A DNA stretch of 64,000 bases, taken from positions 8,604,501-8,668,500 of the forward strand of contig NZ_JAVDYC010000001.1 in the NCBI RefSeq assembly GCF_031458255.1, given 5' to 3'. Source of the DNA: Catenuloplanes niger. GTDB lineage: Bacteria; Actinomycetota; Actinomycetes; Mycobacteriales; Micromonosporaceae. The notes under the pieces were generated by a model. It was not told the DNA's origin. It made no database searches and was given only the letters and a program-made list of their open reading frames with translations. Numbering within the stretch: position 1 is the first letter of the stretch; every line of letters begins with the position of its first letter. A program made the translations under genes and the position numbers. Positions 1-7,369 of the stretch are shown piece after piece.

Positions 1-1980
1 ACCGAGCTGACCGAACGGCTCGCCCGGCCGGACCTCACGCCGTACTGTGTCGCCGCGGACCAGGCCGAACAGCTGCTCGGCCAGATCGGGCAGGTGCTGC
101 CGCCGGACGTGCCGCCGACCATCGCGGAGCCGGGGGAGGCCGCGGCCGAGACGGCGCTGCGCCGGACGGCCGCCGCAGCCGGGATGACGCTGCCGCTGGA
201 CGACCTGGCCGCCCGGTTCCGGCTCGGCCGCGCCGACCAGGACGCGCTGCTGCTGCTCGTCGCGCCGGAGCTGAACCCGGCCTACGAGCGGCTGTACGCG
301 TACGTCGTCGACAACGTGAACCGGGGCCTGCCCGGCCCGGAACTGCTGATCGCGCTGTTCGGGCCCGGCATCCGGCGCCGCCTCGGCCCGGCCGCGCCGC
401 TGCTGCGCTACGGGCTGGTGCGCCCGCTGCCCGGCGCGCCGAGCTGGGTCGCGCAGGAGCTGACGCCCGCGCCCGGCCTGGTCGACCTGCTGCTCGGGGA
501 GGCCGCCGACGCCGGACTGATCGGCCACGACCCGGCCGAGGTGGTGCCGCGCGACGCAGCGCCGCCCGGCACCTCGGCGCTGCGGCGGCTGGCGTCGGCG
601 CTGGAGGCGGGCCGGCTCGACGTGGCCGGCCTGTGGGGCGGCGCGCCCGGCGACGCCGCGCTCGCACTGGCCACGTACGCGGGCCGGCCGCTGCGCCGGC
701 TGCCGGCCGGCGCCGACCCGGACACCGTCGCCACCGGGCTGCGCACGGCCGCCGCGCTCGGCGCGATCGTCTGGGTGCGCACCGACGACCTGCCCGCGGA
801 CGCGCCGGTCGCCGGCCTGCTCGCCCGTTCCCGGGTGCCGGTCGTGCTGACCGGTGTGACCCCGTGGCGGCCGGTGTCGCTGCTGTCCGCCCGCGCGTAC
901 GGGGAACTCGACCTGGCCCCGGCCGGCTACCGGACGCGGCGCGAGGCGTGGGCCGCCGCGCTGCCCGGCCTGCCCGAACCGGTCCGCGACGACCTCGCGG
1001 TCCGGTACCGGATGAACGGCGAGGAACTGCGCGCGGTCGCCGCGGTCGCGGCCACCGGGGCCCGGCTGGCCGGGGACTCGCCGCTGGCCGACCACGTGGG
1101 CCCGGCGGTGGCCGCGGTGACGCGCGGCCGGGCCCGCGGCTACCTGCGTGCGATCGCGCCGCGCCGCTCGTTCGACGACCTGGTGCTGCCACCGGAACAG
1201 CTCGCGCACGTCCGGGAGATCTCGGCCGCGTTCCGCGCCTGGCCCCGGGTCGCGGAGGCGTGGGGATTCGGCGGGCGGTCCGGGGAGACCGGCGTGAAGG
1301 TGCTGTTCACCGGCGAGTCCGGCACCGGCAAGACGCTCACCGCCGAGGTGCTGGCCGGCGCCGCCGGCATGGAGCTGCTCGCGATCGACCTGTCCCAGGT
1401 CGTGTCGAAGTGGGTGGGCGAGACGGAGAAGAACCTGGAGGCGGCGTTCCGGCAGGCCGAGGAGAGCCAGGCGGTGCTGTTCTTCGACGAGGCCGACGCG
1501 CTGTTCGGCAAGCGCGGCGAGGTCAAGCACGGCACGGATCGCTACGCCAACCTCGAGGTGGGCTATCTGCTGCAGCGACTGGAGGGCAGCCCCGCGCTGG
1601 CGATCCTGGCCAGCAACCTGCGGGAGAACATCGACGCGGCGTTCACCCGCCGCTTCCACTTCGCCGTCAACTTCACCCGCCCCGGCCCGGCCGAACGACG
1701 CCGGCTGTGGCGCCTGGCGTTCCCACCCGCCGCGCCGCTCGCCCCGGACGTCGACCTCGACGCCCTGTCCCGCCTCGACCTCACCGGCGCCGCCATCGCG
1801 TCCGCCGCCCGCAGCGCCGCGCTGCTGGCCGCGGAGGCCGCCGAGGTCTCCGCGACCCCGGACCCGGCGATCTCGATGCGCCACGTGGTCGGCGGCGTCG
1901 CCCGCCAGTTCCAGCGCGAGGCCCGCCTGTTGCGCGCCACCGACCTGGGCCGCTACGCCGACCTGCTGCCCGCGGCCTGA
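1..1980 (+). CDS. AAA+ ATPase, contractile-injection-system type (5' end outside window)
   Basis: The frame is open from base 1, so the true start lies left of the window; 659 codons are visible. The N-terminal ~390 residues are Ala/Leu-rich without a motif I recognise. The C-terminal part is a complete AAA+ core: Walker A GESGTGKT at nt 1312-1335, Walker B LFFDEADALFGKR around nt 1477-1515, a sensor-1 Asn in LASNLRENID and an arginine-finger-like FTRRFH near nt 1642. This architecture, a long N-terminal region followed by one CDC48/FtsH-like AAA domain, is known from ATPases encoded beside extracellular contractile injection (Afp/PVC-like) clusters, where they probably act in particle assembly or disassembly. 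No other injection-system gene is visible, so that role rests on the family only. It could also be a stand-alone AAA unfoldase. The AAA call is very sure. Confidence 0.85.
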   Translation, partial: TELTERLARPDLTPYCVAADQAEQLLGQIGQVLPPDVPPTIAEPGEAAAETALRRTAAAAGMTLPLDDLAARFRLGRADQDALLLLVAPELNPAYERLYAYVVDNVNRGLPGPELLIALFGPGIRRRLGPAAPLLRYGLVRPLPGAPSWVAQELTPAPGLVDLLLGEAADAGLIGHDPAEVVPRDAAPPGTSALRRLASALEAGRLDVAGLWGGAPGDAALALATYAGRPLRRLPAGADPDTVATGLRTAAALGAIVWVRTDDLPADAPVAGLLARSRVPVVLTGVTPWRPVSLLSARAYGELDLAPAGYRTRREAWAAALPGLPEPVRDDLAVRYRMNGEELRAVAAVAATGARLAGDSPLADHVGPAVAAVTRGRARGYLRAIAPRRSFDDLVLPPEQLAHVREISAAFRAWPRVAEAWGFGGRSGETGVKVLFTGESGTGKTLTAEVLAGAAGMELLAIDLSQVVSKWVGETEKNLEAAFRQAEESQAVLFFDEADALFGKRGEVKHGTDRYANLEVGYLLQRLEGSPALAILASNLRENIDAAFTRRFHFAVNFTRPGPAERRRLWRLAFPPAAPLAPDVDLDALSRLDLTGAAIASAARSAALLAAEAAEVSATPDPAISMRHVVGGVARQFQREARLLRATDLGRYADLLPAA

Positions 1981-2145
1981 TCCCGGCACCCCACACCGCC
2001 GGCTGCGCGCGAAAGGTGCCGCAAGGACCGCGTCGGGGCCGATCGAGCCGGTTTCGATGGGCGAGTACCGGCCAACTACGGCCGCAACGGCCGCTGCCAG
2101 CCGGTTCCGCTGGACCAAGACCGCCGACCGGATGCTCACCGGGAC

Positions 2146-2361
2146 TCAGCGCAAGCCCTCGGCCGCCCAACGCGGCAGGTCGTCGCGGCCCTCGTACTTT
2201 TCACAGGCCACCCGCATCGAGCGCTCCAACCGGCTGAACGCCTCCCGATCCCAGACGAGATCGCATCGCAGTCCGAGCATGAAGCTTTCCTCGACGGACT
2301 CGAACTCCCGCTTCAACACCACCGACGCGTCGTCCACGCCCGCATCATGGCATCTGGCCAT
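2146..2361 (-). CDS. small hypothetical protein (71 aa)
   Basis: A short acidic/basic mixed ORF on the minus strand with codon bias typical of real genes here. The sequence contains VLKREFESVEESFMLGLRCD and ends WDREAFSRLE...RWAAEGLR. There is no signal peptide, membrane segment or known motif. I start it at the ATG at 2361; an in-frame GTG at 2400 would add 13 Arg-rich residues and looks less natural. No clear ribosome binding site is seen for either. It faces away from the AAA gene, with about 165 bp between their 3' ends. The function is not recognised; it resembles the small actinomycete hypotheticals often seen next to toxin, immunity or phage-like loci, but nothing here supports a specific role. 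Confidence 0.55.
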   Translation of the reverse strand: MARCHDAGVDDASVVLKREFESVEESFMLGLRCDLVWDREAFSRLERSMRVACEKYEGRDDLPRWAAEGLR

Positions 2362-2513
2362 GACAACCCGAACCGTCGAAGTACGTCGGACACGCAACAC
2401 CGGAGCCGCTGTCGAGGTCGAGTGGGGCTTGCGGCTGGTGGTCGCTGAGCGCGGACCGGATCGTGTGCCGTTCCGGCCGTCCGGTGCCCGGAGACGGTCG
2501 GTGGCGGCCGACG

Positions 2514-2539
2514 ACGAAGGGCCCGCGCGGGCCCTTCGT
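2514..2539 (-). terminator. strong hairpin terminator of the 2549-2998 gene
   Basis: A perfect 12-bp inverted repeat (ACGAAGGGCCCG and its complement) with a 2-nt centre lies 9 nt beyond the stop codon of the minus-strand secreted-protein gene. There is no T tract, as is usual for actinomycete terminators. Confidence 0.75.
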
Positions 2540-2548
2540 GACGGATGG

Positions 2549-2998
2549 TCAGCGTGCGGGGGCCTCGACCAGGTAGACCTTCGCGGTTCCCGGGCCGTGC
2601 GGCCCGACCGCCCGGACCCGGCGCTCGCCGGCCTCCAGGCGCACCGCCGGGGTGCGGTAGGTGCCCGCCACGCCGCCGACGTAGCCCAGCTCCAGGTCGT
2701 CGACGTAGGTGTTGAAGTAGGCGAGGCCCTGCACCTCGTACTCGAACACGTACGATCCGGCGTGCGGGACGTTCGCCGGGTAGCTCGTCGGCGTGGTCAC
2801 CTCGCCGAGGAACTGCCGGTAGGTCGTCCGCGCGGCCGGCGCGTGGCCGGTGGCGGCTGGCCCGACGATGGCCGACCCGGCGGTGGCCGAGCCGGTGGCC
2901 GCGACCGCCGCCCCGGGTCCGGCCACGATCATCGCCGCTACCGCGAGCCCGCACGTCGCCGCGGCCGTCGCGCTGCGGTAGAGCCTCTCGTGCCTCAT
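2549..2998 (-). CDS. secreted protein of unknown function (149 aa)
   Basis: Starts MRHERLYRSATAAATCGLAV: a basic n-region, a hydrophobic stretch and an AVAA-type Sec cleavage site near residue 35, followed by an Ala/Gly/Ser-rich spacer. The mature part (about 95 residues) has alternating hydrophobic/polar strands (TSYPANVPHAGSYVFEYEVQ; YFNTYVDDLELGYVGG) ending in VYLVEAPAR, which suggests a small beta-sandwich or adhesin-like fold; no named family is recognised. The ATG at 2998 is preferred over longer in-frame options because a GAAGGGAA ribosome site precedes it and the signal peptide starts there. Its upstream region (about 95 bp) contains a palindrome resembling a LacI-family operator, so expression may respond to a sugar. 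A strong hairpin follows the stop. Confidence 0.75.
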   Translation of the reverse strand: MRHERLYRSATAAATCGLAVAAMIVAGPGAAVAATGSATAGSAIVGPAATGHAPAARTTYRQFLGEVTTPTSYPANVPHAGSYVFEYEVQGLAYFNTYVDDLELGYVGGVAGTYRTPAVRLEAGERRVRAVGPHGPGTAKVYLVEAPAR

Positions 2999-3090
2999 CG
3001 GAAGGTTCCCTTCTCTCGATCGCCGGTGGAACTCGGCTCCGGCGACGACCACACCGGGTGGACCACCCGGGCCCCGATCACACACAGTGC

Positions 3091-3102
3091 GAGAGCGCTC
3101 TC
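3091..3102. promoter_or_regulatory. LacI-family-like operator palindrome
   Basis: GAGAGCGCTCTC is a perfect 12-bp palindrome about 95 bp upstream of the secreted-protein start at 2998. It has the central AGCGCT that actinomycete LacI-family sugar repressors (CebR type, GGGAGCGCTCCC) bind. Binding and target are inferred; no LacI gene is visible nearby. Confidence 0.45.
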
Positions 3103-3242
3103 TCAGTGCCGTCGAAGTCTGTCAATGAAGCATGCGGCTTGTCAACGGCCCGGAACGGGGCAGGGAACTCCACTGTGCTCCCGCTCGGGTCCGCGGCGGG
3201 CGCGGTGGGCGCGGCAGCATTCCCGGATGCGTGAGCCCGTAG

Positions 3243-3533
3243 CGGTCGCCGGTCCTCCTGACCGTCACGCGGACGGTCGGCCGGGACCACGGGCATACGG
3301 ACGTCAGCCTCTGGTGCGTCCTGGCCAGCACCGGCGACGAGGACCTGCGCCCGGACGCCGGCGAGTTCCACGCCGTCCGCTGGTGGACGCGTGCCGACCT
3401 GGCGGCGGCCGACCCGGACCGCTTCGACCCGCACTTCTTCCGCTTCCTGACCGCCCTCGACCGCGACGGGGACCGCGGCCGCGACGAGGTGCCGTCCGGT
3501 ACCCCGTCGACGTGTCCGTACCCGCCGTCCTGA
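3243..3533 (+). pseudogene. Nudix hydrolase remnant (C-terminal half only)
   Basis: The frame reads RSPVLLTVTRTVGRDHGHTD, then VSLWCVLA, GEFHAVRWWT and FDPHFFRFLTALD, ending at TGA 3533. The order TVTxTVG - GHTDVSLW - E(F)xxVRWW - FDPHFxRF is the C-terminal half of a common actinomycete Nudix family. The Nudix box itself (GX5EX7REUXEEXGU) and the usual N-terminal 70-80 residues are missing: an in-frame TAG stands at 3240, and I found no Nudix-box sequence in the other frames just upstream. There is no credible start codon in the remaining frame. This is therefore a decayed or recombined fragment, not a functional gene. Its last ~20 residues (after RDRGRD) look like read-through into former intergenic DNA. 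Confidence 0.7.
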
Positions 3534-3558
3534 ACCACGGCACCGGATCGCCGTGGGG

Positions 3559-3762
3559 TCAGCCGGAGCGCCGGACCTTGCGCACGAGCATCGCCCAGAC
3601 CCCGTACCCGGACCCGGCACCGCCGTTGACCGCGCCTGCGGCGGAGCCCAGGAACAGGGCGTTCGCGCAGTCCGGACACACCTCACGCCCGGTGATCGTC
3701 TTCTCGAACGGCTCGCGGACACGACGGCCGCAGTCGGGGCAGTCCCGGCCTGACAATCCCAT
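3559..3762 (-). CDS. small zinc-ribbon membrane-associated protein (67 aa)
   Basis: MGLSGRDCPDCGRRVREPFE begins with a CxxC knuckle and is followed by VCPDCANALF, the second CxxC, giving a four-Cys zinc ribbon in residues 8-34. Residues ~36-60 are Gly/Ala-rich and mildly hydrophobic (ALFLGSAAGAVNGGAGSGYG VWAML), consistent with a weak membrane segment, and the tail is basic (VRKVRRSG). The start at 3762 is well supported by AGGAGG seven bases upstream. It stands alone on the minus strand, its promoter region facing the epoxide hydrolase gene. No specific function is recognised; similar short zinc-ribbon proteins are widespread in actinomycetes and usually uncharacterised. Confidence 0.75.
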   Translation of the reverse strand: MGLSGRDCPDCGRRVREPFEKTITGREVCPDCANALFLGSAAGAVNGGAGSGYGVWAMLVRKVRRSG

Positions 3763-3932
3763 CCGCGCCTCCTGCGACCGGGTACCTGCGCGCACGACCG
3801 TGCCGCACGTTCGGACCGGCTCATCGGCTGTCCCGGCCCGGACCTGACCCGTAGGCGCATCTGCGGCTGCCCGTGCCCGACGGAGAAGCGCCGGCATGAA
3901 CCCGGAGCGGTCCGGGCCCCGACACTATCCAG

Positions 3933-3973
3933 AAGTGGAGGAAACTTTTCTAAGTTGATTTTCTCCTCCACTT
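3933..3973. promoter_or_regulatory. inverted repeat in AT-rich promoter region of the epoxide hydrolase gene
   Basis: AAGTGGAGGA (3933-3942) and its exact complement TCCTCCACTT (3964-3973) are spaced about 31 bp centre to centre, roughly three helical turns, in an unusually AT-rich stretch. A possible -35 TTGATT (3955-3960) and -10-like TATGGT (about 3979-3984) overlap the right arm. The layout suits a dimeric repressor bound across the promoter of the gene starting at 4019. The 3763-4018 gap holds nothing else that I can see. Confidence 0.45.
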
Positions 3974-4018
3974 TATGGGTATGGTGACGGCCCGCCCCGC
4001 ACGAACCTGGAGCAACCG

Positions 4019-5167
4019 ATGTCCGACGTCACCCCGTTCCCCATCGCGATCCCCGACGAAGACCTTCTCGACCTGCGGCGACGGCTCGCCGCCACCCGCT
4101 GGCCGGACCGGGAGACGGTCCCGGACGCCGGCCAGGGACCGCAGACCGACCGGATCCGCGCGCTCTGCGAGTACTGGGCCACCGAGTACGACTGGCGGCG
4201 CTGCGAGCGGGACCTCAACGGGCTCGGCTCCTCGCGTGCCGACATCGACGGGTTGGGAATTCACTTCCTGCACGTGCGCTCGCCCGAGCCCGGTGCGGTT
4301 CCGCTGCTGCTCTGCCACGGCTGGCCCGGGTCGGTGCTGGAGTTCCGGGAGCTGATCGGCCCGCTGACCGACCCGGTCGCGCACGGCGGTGACGCCGCCG
4401 ACGCGTTTCACGTGGTGATCCCGTCCATGCCCGGCTTCGGCTTCTCCGACAAGCCGGCCGAGCCCGGCTGGAACGTGGCGCGGATCGCCGACGCGTGGAT
4501 CACCCTGATGCGGCGCCTGGGCTACGACAGCTGGTTCGCTCAGGGCGGCGACTGGGGTTCCGCGGTCGTCGAGCGGATCAGCCGCGCGGCTCCCGACCGC
4601 TGCCTGGGCGTGCACTTCAACCTGCCGCTGGTGTTCCCGACCGCGCAGGAGATCGACGAGGCCACGCCGGAGGAGCAGCGGATGATCGAACGCGCCCGGC
4701 GCTACCGGGACGAGCTCGACGGGTATGCCCGGGAGCAGGCCACCCGCCCGCAGACGATCGGCCACGCGCTGTCCGACTCGCCGGCCGGACTCGCCGCCTG
4801 GATCTACACGCTGTTCCAGGACGTCGCCGAGCACGACGGCGACCCGGAGACGGCCGTCGGGCGGGACGAGATCCTCGACGACATCATGCTCTACTGGCTG
4901 CCCAACGCGGCCGCGTCCGCCGCGCGCCTCTACTGGGAGGAGCGGCGCAACCCCACGTTCGCCACCGAGCCGAACCCGGTGCCCGCCGGTTTCAGCGTCT
5001 TCCCCGGCGAGGCCGTGCAGGCGTCCCGCCGGTGGGTCGAGCGCCGCTACCCGACCGTGCTGCACTACGCCCGACTCGAGCGCGGCGGGCACTTCGCCGC
5101 GCTCGAGCAGCCCGGCCAACTCACCGACGAGATCCGCACGACGTTCCGCACCCGCCGGAACCGTTAG
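4019..5167 (+). CDS. epoxide hydrolase, microsomal (EHN) type
   Basis: A 382-residue alpha/beta hydrolase. Residues 1-110 form the epoxide hydrolase N-terminal (EHN) lid region (FPIAIPDEDLLDLRRRLAAT; LCEYWATEYDWRRCE). The core has the oxyanion motif HGWPGS at about residue 100, the nucleophile Asp178 in GGDWGS, and the catalytic His358 in GGHFAALEQP; the acid is probably in the preceding cap/core segment. The family hydrolyses epoxides to vicinal diols through an Asp-ester intermediate. The Asp nucleophile (GDWG) separates it from esterases. Length and motif order are normal. It is transcribed alone, with an inverted repeat over its likely promoter and a long hairpin 18 bp after its stop. The natural substrate is unknown; xenobiotic or fatty epoxides are plausible. 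Confidence 0.9.
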   Translation: MSDVTPFPIAIPDEDLLDLRRRLAATRWPDRETVPDAGQGPQTDRIRALCEYWATEYDWRRCERDLNGLGSSRADIDGLGIHFLHVRSPEPGAVPLLLCHGWPGSVLEFRELIGPLTDPVAHGGDAADAFHVVIPSMPGFGFSDKPAEPGWNVARIADAWITLMRRLGYDSWFAQGGDWGSAVVERISRAAPDRCLGVHFNLPLVFPTAQEIDEATPEEQRMIERARRYRDELDGYAREQATRPQTIGHALSDSPAGLAAWIYTLFQDVAEHDGDPETAVGRDEILDDIMLYWLPNAAASAARLYWEERRNPTFATEPNPVPAGFSVFPGEAVQASRRWVERRYPTVLHYARLERGGHFAALEQPGQLTDEIRTTFRTRRNR

Positions 5168-5184
5168 CCGCCCGGGACCGCGTG

Positions 5185-5218
5185 GTGGTGCCCCGGCTTT
5201 GCCGAGCCGGGGCACCAC
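5185..5218. terminator. bidirectional hairpin terminator
   Basis: GTGGTGCCCCGGCT (5185-5198) pairs perfectly with 5205-5218 across a 6-nt loop. It lies between the convergent epoxide hydrolase (stop 5167) and SH3-like gene (stop 5231) and can serve both. Confidence 0.8.
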
Positions 5219-5230
5219 GCCGCCGCAGCG

Positions 5231-5602
5231 TCAGCAGCGGCCGACCGACCGCTGTCCTTCGACCAGCGAGGAGTGCACGTAGCCGGTGCCGACCGGGGAG
5301 TTGACCAGGAACCAGCGGTTGGAGCTGTAATCGGAGTTCGGCGGGCTGACCCACTGGTTGTCGGTCCAGCAGAGCATGTCGACGCCCTGGCCGTTGTAGA
5401 GGTAGGCGCCCGACGATATGGGCGGGCAGCCGGTGCTCGCGCAGGTGCGCACGTTCGCGCCGCCGGAGTTGGAGCCGATGTAGCTGGTCCAGGCGAGCGC
5501 GGGGGCCGCGGTGGCGAGCACCGTGGCGAGGACGGCGGTCGTGGTGAGCGACGCGCCGCCGAGCAGCCGTCGTGCCGTGGTCGGTGGGTGCGACAGACGC
5601 AG
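5231..5602 (-). CDS. secreted SH3-like cell-wall-type protein (123 aa)
   Basis: A secreted protein: basic n-region, hydrophobic core TTTAVLATVLATAAPALAW with a signal peptidase I site after APALA, then a mature domain with paired cysteines (VRTCASTGCPP; MLCWTDNQW; GRC at the end). The pattern NVRTC...L...G..V.MLCW.DNQWV...W.LV....GYVHSSLV is that of bacterial SH3-like proteins, which typically bind the cell wall or stabilise secreted complexes. In the plausible start region there is no ATG, GTG or TTG. The best start is a CTG at 5602, 6 nt after an AAAGGA ribosome site, giving a normal 37-residue signal peptide. The nearest canonical in-frame start (a GTG 57 bases further upstream) would make an atypically long leader. 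Confidence 0.7.
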   Translation of the reverse strand: MRLSHPPTTARRLLGGASLTTTAVLATVLATAAPALAWTSYIGSNSGGANVRTCASTGCPPISSGAYLYNGQGVDMLCWTDNQWVSPPNSDYSSNRWFLVNSPVGTGYVHSSLVEGQRSVGRC

Positions 5603-5894
5603 GGGACGTCCTTTCGATCGAGGCCGGTGCGATGTCCGGATGGGCTGAGCCAAGCCCACGTGGTCGTCGCGGTGGAAGGTCGCGGCGCCGATCCGGACGC
5701 GGCCCGTACGGTCCCGGTCGCGCCCGTACAAGCCCGTACGGCCTGCTCAGCGGTGGGGCGGCCGGCCCGGTACGCCCGGTACGCCCGGTCCGCGGCCGGC
5801 CCGCCCGGTCTTCGGCGCCGGTGGGCTCGCGGGATCGTGTTTCGGCCGGGCGGTGACGGGCACTCCGCCATCAGGACGACTCTGGGAGGCGCAG

Positions 5895-6383
5895 GTGGCG
5901 GTCGCGTTAACGGTCGAGGTCAATGGGGAGCGGCGGGATCTCGTGGTGGATTCGCGGACCACGCTGCTGGACGCGCTGCGGGAGCATCTCGGGCTGACCG
6001 GGGCGAAGAAGGGGTGTGACCACGGGCAGTGCGGGGCGTGCACGGTGCTGCTGGACGGGCGGCGGGTGAACAGCTGCCTGATCCTCGCGGTCACCCAGCG
6101 CGACGCCTCCGTGGTGACCGTGGAGGGGCTGGGCGGCGATCACCCGGTGCAGCGCGGGTTCCTGGAGCACGACGGCTTCCAGTGCGGGTACTGCACGCCC
6201 GGGCAGATCTGCTCCGCGGTCGGCATGCTGGACGAGGCGCGGCAGGGGTGGCCGAGCGCGGTCACCGACGGCGACGAACCGCGGCTCGACGAGGATGAGA
6301 TCAAGGAGCGGATGAGCGGCAACCTGTGCCGCTGCGGCGCGTACGCGAACATCGTCCCGGCGATCGCGGAGGCGGCCCGATGA
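5895..6383 (+). CDS. molybdenum hydroxylase small subunit, [2Fe-2S] (PaoA/YagT-like)
   Basis: A 162-residue iron-sulfur subunit of a xanthine/aldehyde oxidase family enzyme. The first cluster ligands are in [15 protein letters not shown] with a further Cys in VNSC; the second cluster is held by QCGYCTPGQ and CRCG near the C terminus, the canonical plant-ferredoxin plus helical-bundle layout. It passes electrons from the molybdenum site to FAD. The start is the GTG at 5895, after GGGAGGCGCAG; a GTG 42 bp upstream lacks a ribosome site. No Tat signal is present, so the complex is probably cytoplasmic, unlike E. coli PaoA. The fifth codon is the rare leucine codon TTA (5907-5909), which could place the whole operon under bldA-type tRNA control. 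The stop overlaps the next start (ATGA). Confidence 0.92.
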   Translation: MAVALTVEVNGERRDLVVDSRTTLLDALREHLGLTGAKKGCDHGQCGACTVLLDGRRVNSCLILAVTQRDASVVTVEGLGGDHPVQRGFLEHDGFQCGYCTPGQICSAVGMLDEARQGWPSAVTDGDEPRLDEDEIKERMSGNLCRCGAYANIVPAIAEAAR

Positions 6384-7369
6384 GGGAGTTCACCTATCAC
6401 GAGGCGGCGGACGTGGCCGGCGCGGTCGCCACGCTCACGCGGGATCCCGAGGCGACGTTCATCGCCGGTGGGACGAACCTGGTCGACCTGATGAAGCTCG
6501 GCGTCGCGACGCCCGGTGCGCTGGTGGACGTGGCCCGGCTGCCGCTGCACGACGTGACCGAGCTGCCGGACGGCACGCTGCGGGTCGGCGCGACGGTGCG
6601 CAACAGCGAGCTGGCCGCGCACCCGGAGGTCCGCCGCCGCTACCCGGTGCTGTCCCAGGCGCTGCTGGCCGGCGCGTCCGGGCAGTTGCGGAACATGGCC
6701 ACGACCGGCGGGAACCTGTTGCAGCGCACCCGCTGCCGGTACTTCCAGGACACCGGCAAGGCCTGCAACAAGCGCGAGCCCGGCACCGGCTGCCCGGCCC
6801 GCGAGGGCGACCACCGCAATCTGGCGATCCTCGGTGCGTCCGAGGCGTGTGTCGCCACCCACCCGTCCGACATGGCGGTCGCGCTGGCCGCGCTCGGCGC
6901 CCGCGTCCGCGTCGTCGGCATCGACGGCGAGCGGGAGATCCCGGCGGACGAGCTGCACCGGCTGCCCGGCGACCGGCCGGAGCAGGACACGGTTCTGCGG
7001 CGCGGCGACCTGATCACCGCGGTCGACCTTCCGCCGCTGGACGCGGCGCGCCGGTCCGCCTACCGCAAGGCCCGGGACCGGGCGTCCTACGCGTTCGCCA
7101 CCGGCTCGGTCGCGGCCGCGATCCAGCTCGAGGACGACACCGTCGCGGACGTACGGCTGGCGTGGGGCGCGGTCGCGCACCGGCCGTGGCGTGCGCACCT
7201 GGCCGAGGAGGCGCTGCGCGGCGGGCCCGCCACCCGGGAGGCGTTCCTCGCGGCCGCGGACGCGGAGCTGGCCGCGGCCGAACCGCTGCGCGACAACGCG
7301 TACAAGATCCAGCTGATCCGGAACATGACCGCGGCCGTGCTCGGCGCGCTCACGGAGGGACGGCGATGA
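6380..7369 (+). CDS. molybdenum hydroxylase FAD subunit with extra [4Fe-4S] site (PaoB/YagS-like)
   Basis: A 329-residue FAD-binding subunit (CoxM/XdhB family). FAD contacts are expected in [13 protein letters not shown] (residues ~28-40) and [12 protein letters not shown] (~110-121). It contains the insertion typical of E. coli PaoB, with cysteines in TRCRYF, ACNKRE, TGCPAR and SEACVA, which in PaoB bind an additional [4Fe-4S] cluster; this separates it from plain XdhB subunits. The gene starts at ATG 6380, overlapping the small subunit stop, and ends overlapping the large subunit ATG, so all three are translationally coupled. It accepts electrons from the [2Fe-2S] subunit and reduces an external acceptor. 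The family call is very sure; the [4Fe-4S] call rests on the Cys pattern and PaoB knowledge. Confidence 0.92.
   Translation: MREFTYHEAADVAGAVATLTRDPEATFIAGGTNLVDLMKLGVATPGALVDVARLPLHDVTELPDGTLRVGATVRNSELAAHPEVRRRYPVLSQALLAGASGQLRNMATTGGNLLQRTRCRYFQDTGKACNKREPGTGCPAREGDHRNLAILGASEACVATHPSDMAVALAALGARVRVVGIDGEREIPADELHRLPGDRPEQDTVLRRGDLITAVDLPPLDAARRSAYRKARDRASYAFATGSVAAAIQLEDDTVADVRLAWGAVAHRPWRAHLAEEALRGGPATREAFLAAADAELAAAEPLRDNAYKIQLIRNMTAAVLGALTEGRR

Noticed and set aside
1-1980. Contractile injection system locus
   Set aside because: Only the ATPase is visible; no sheath, tube or baseplate gene in the window, so a system is not claimed.
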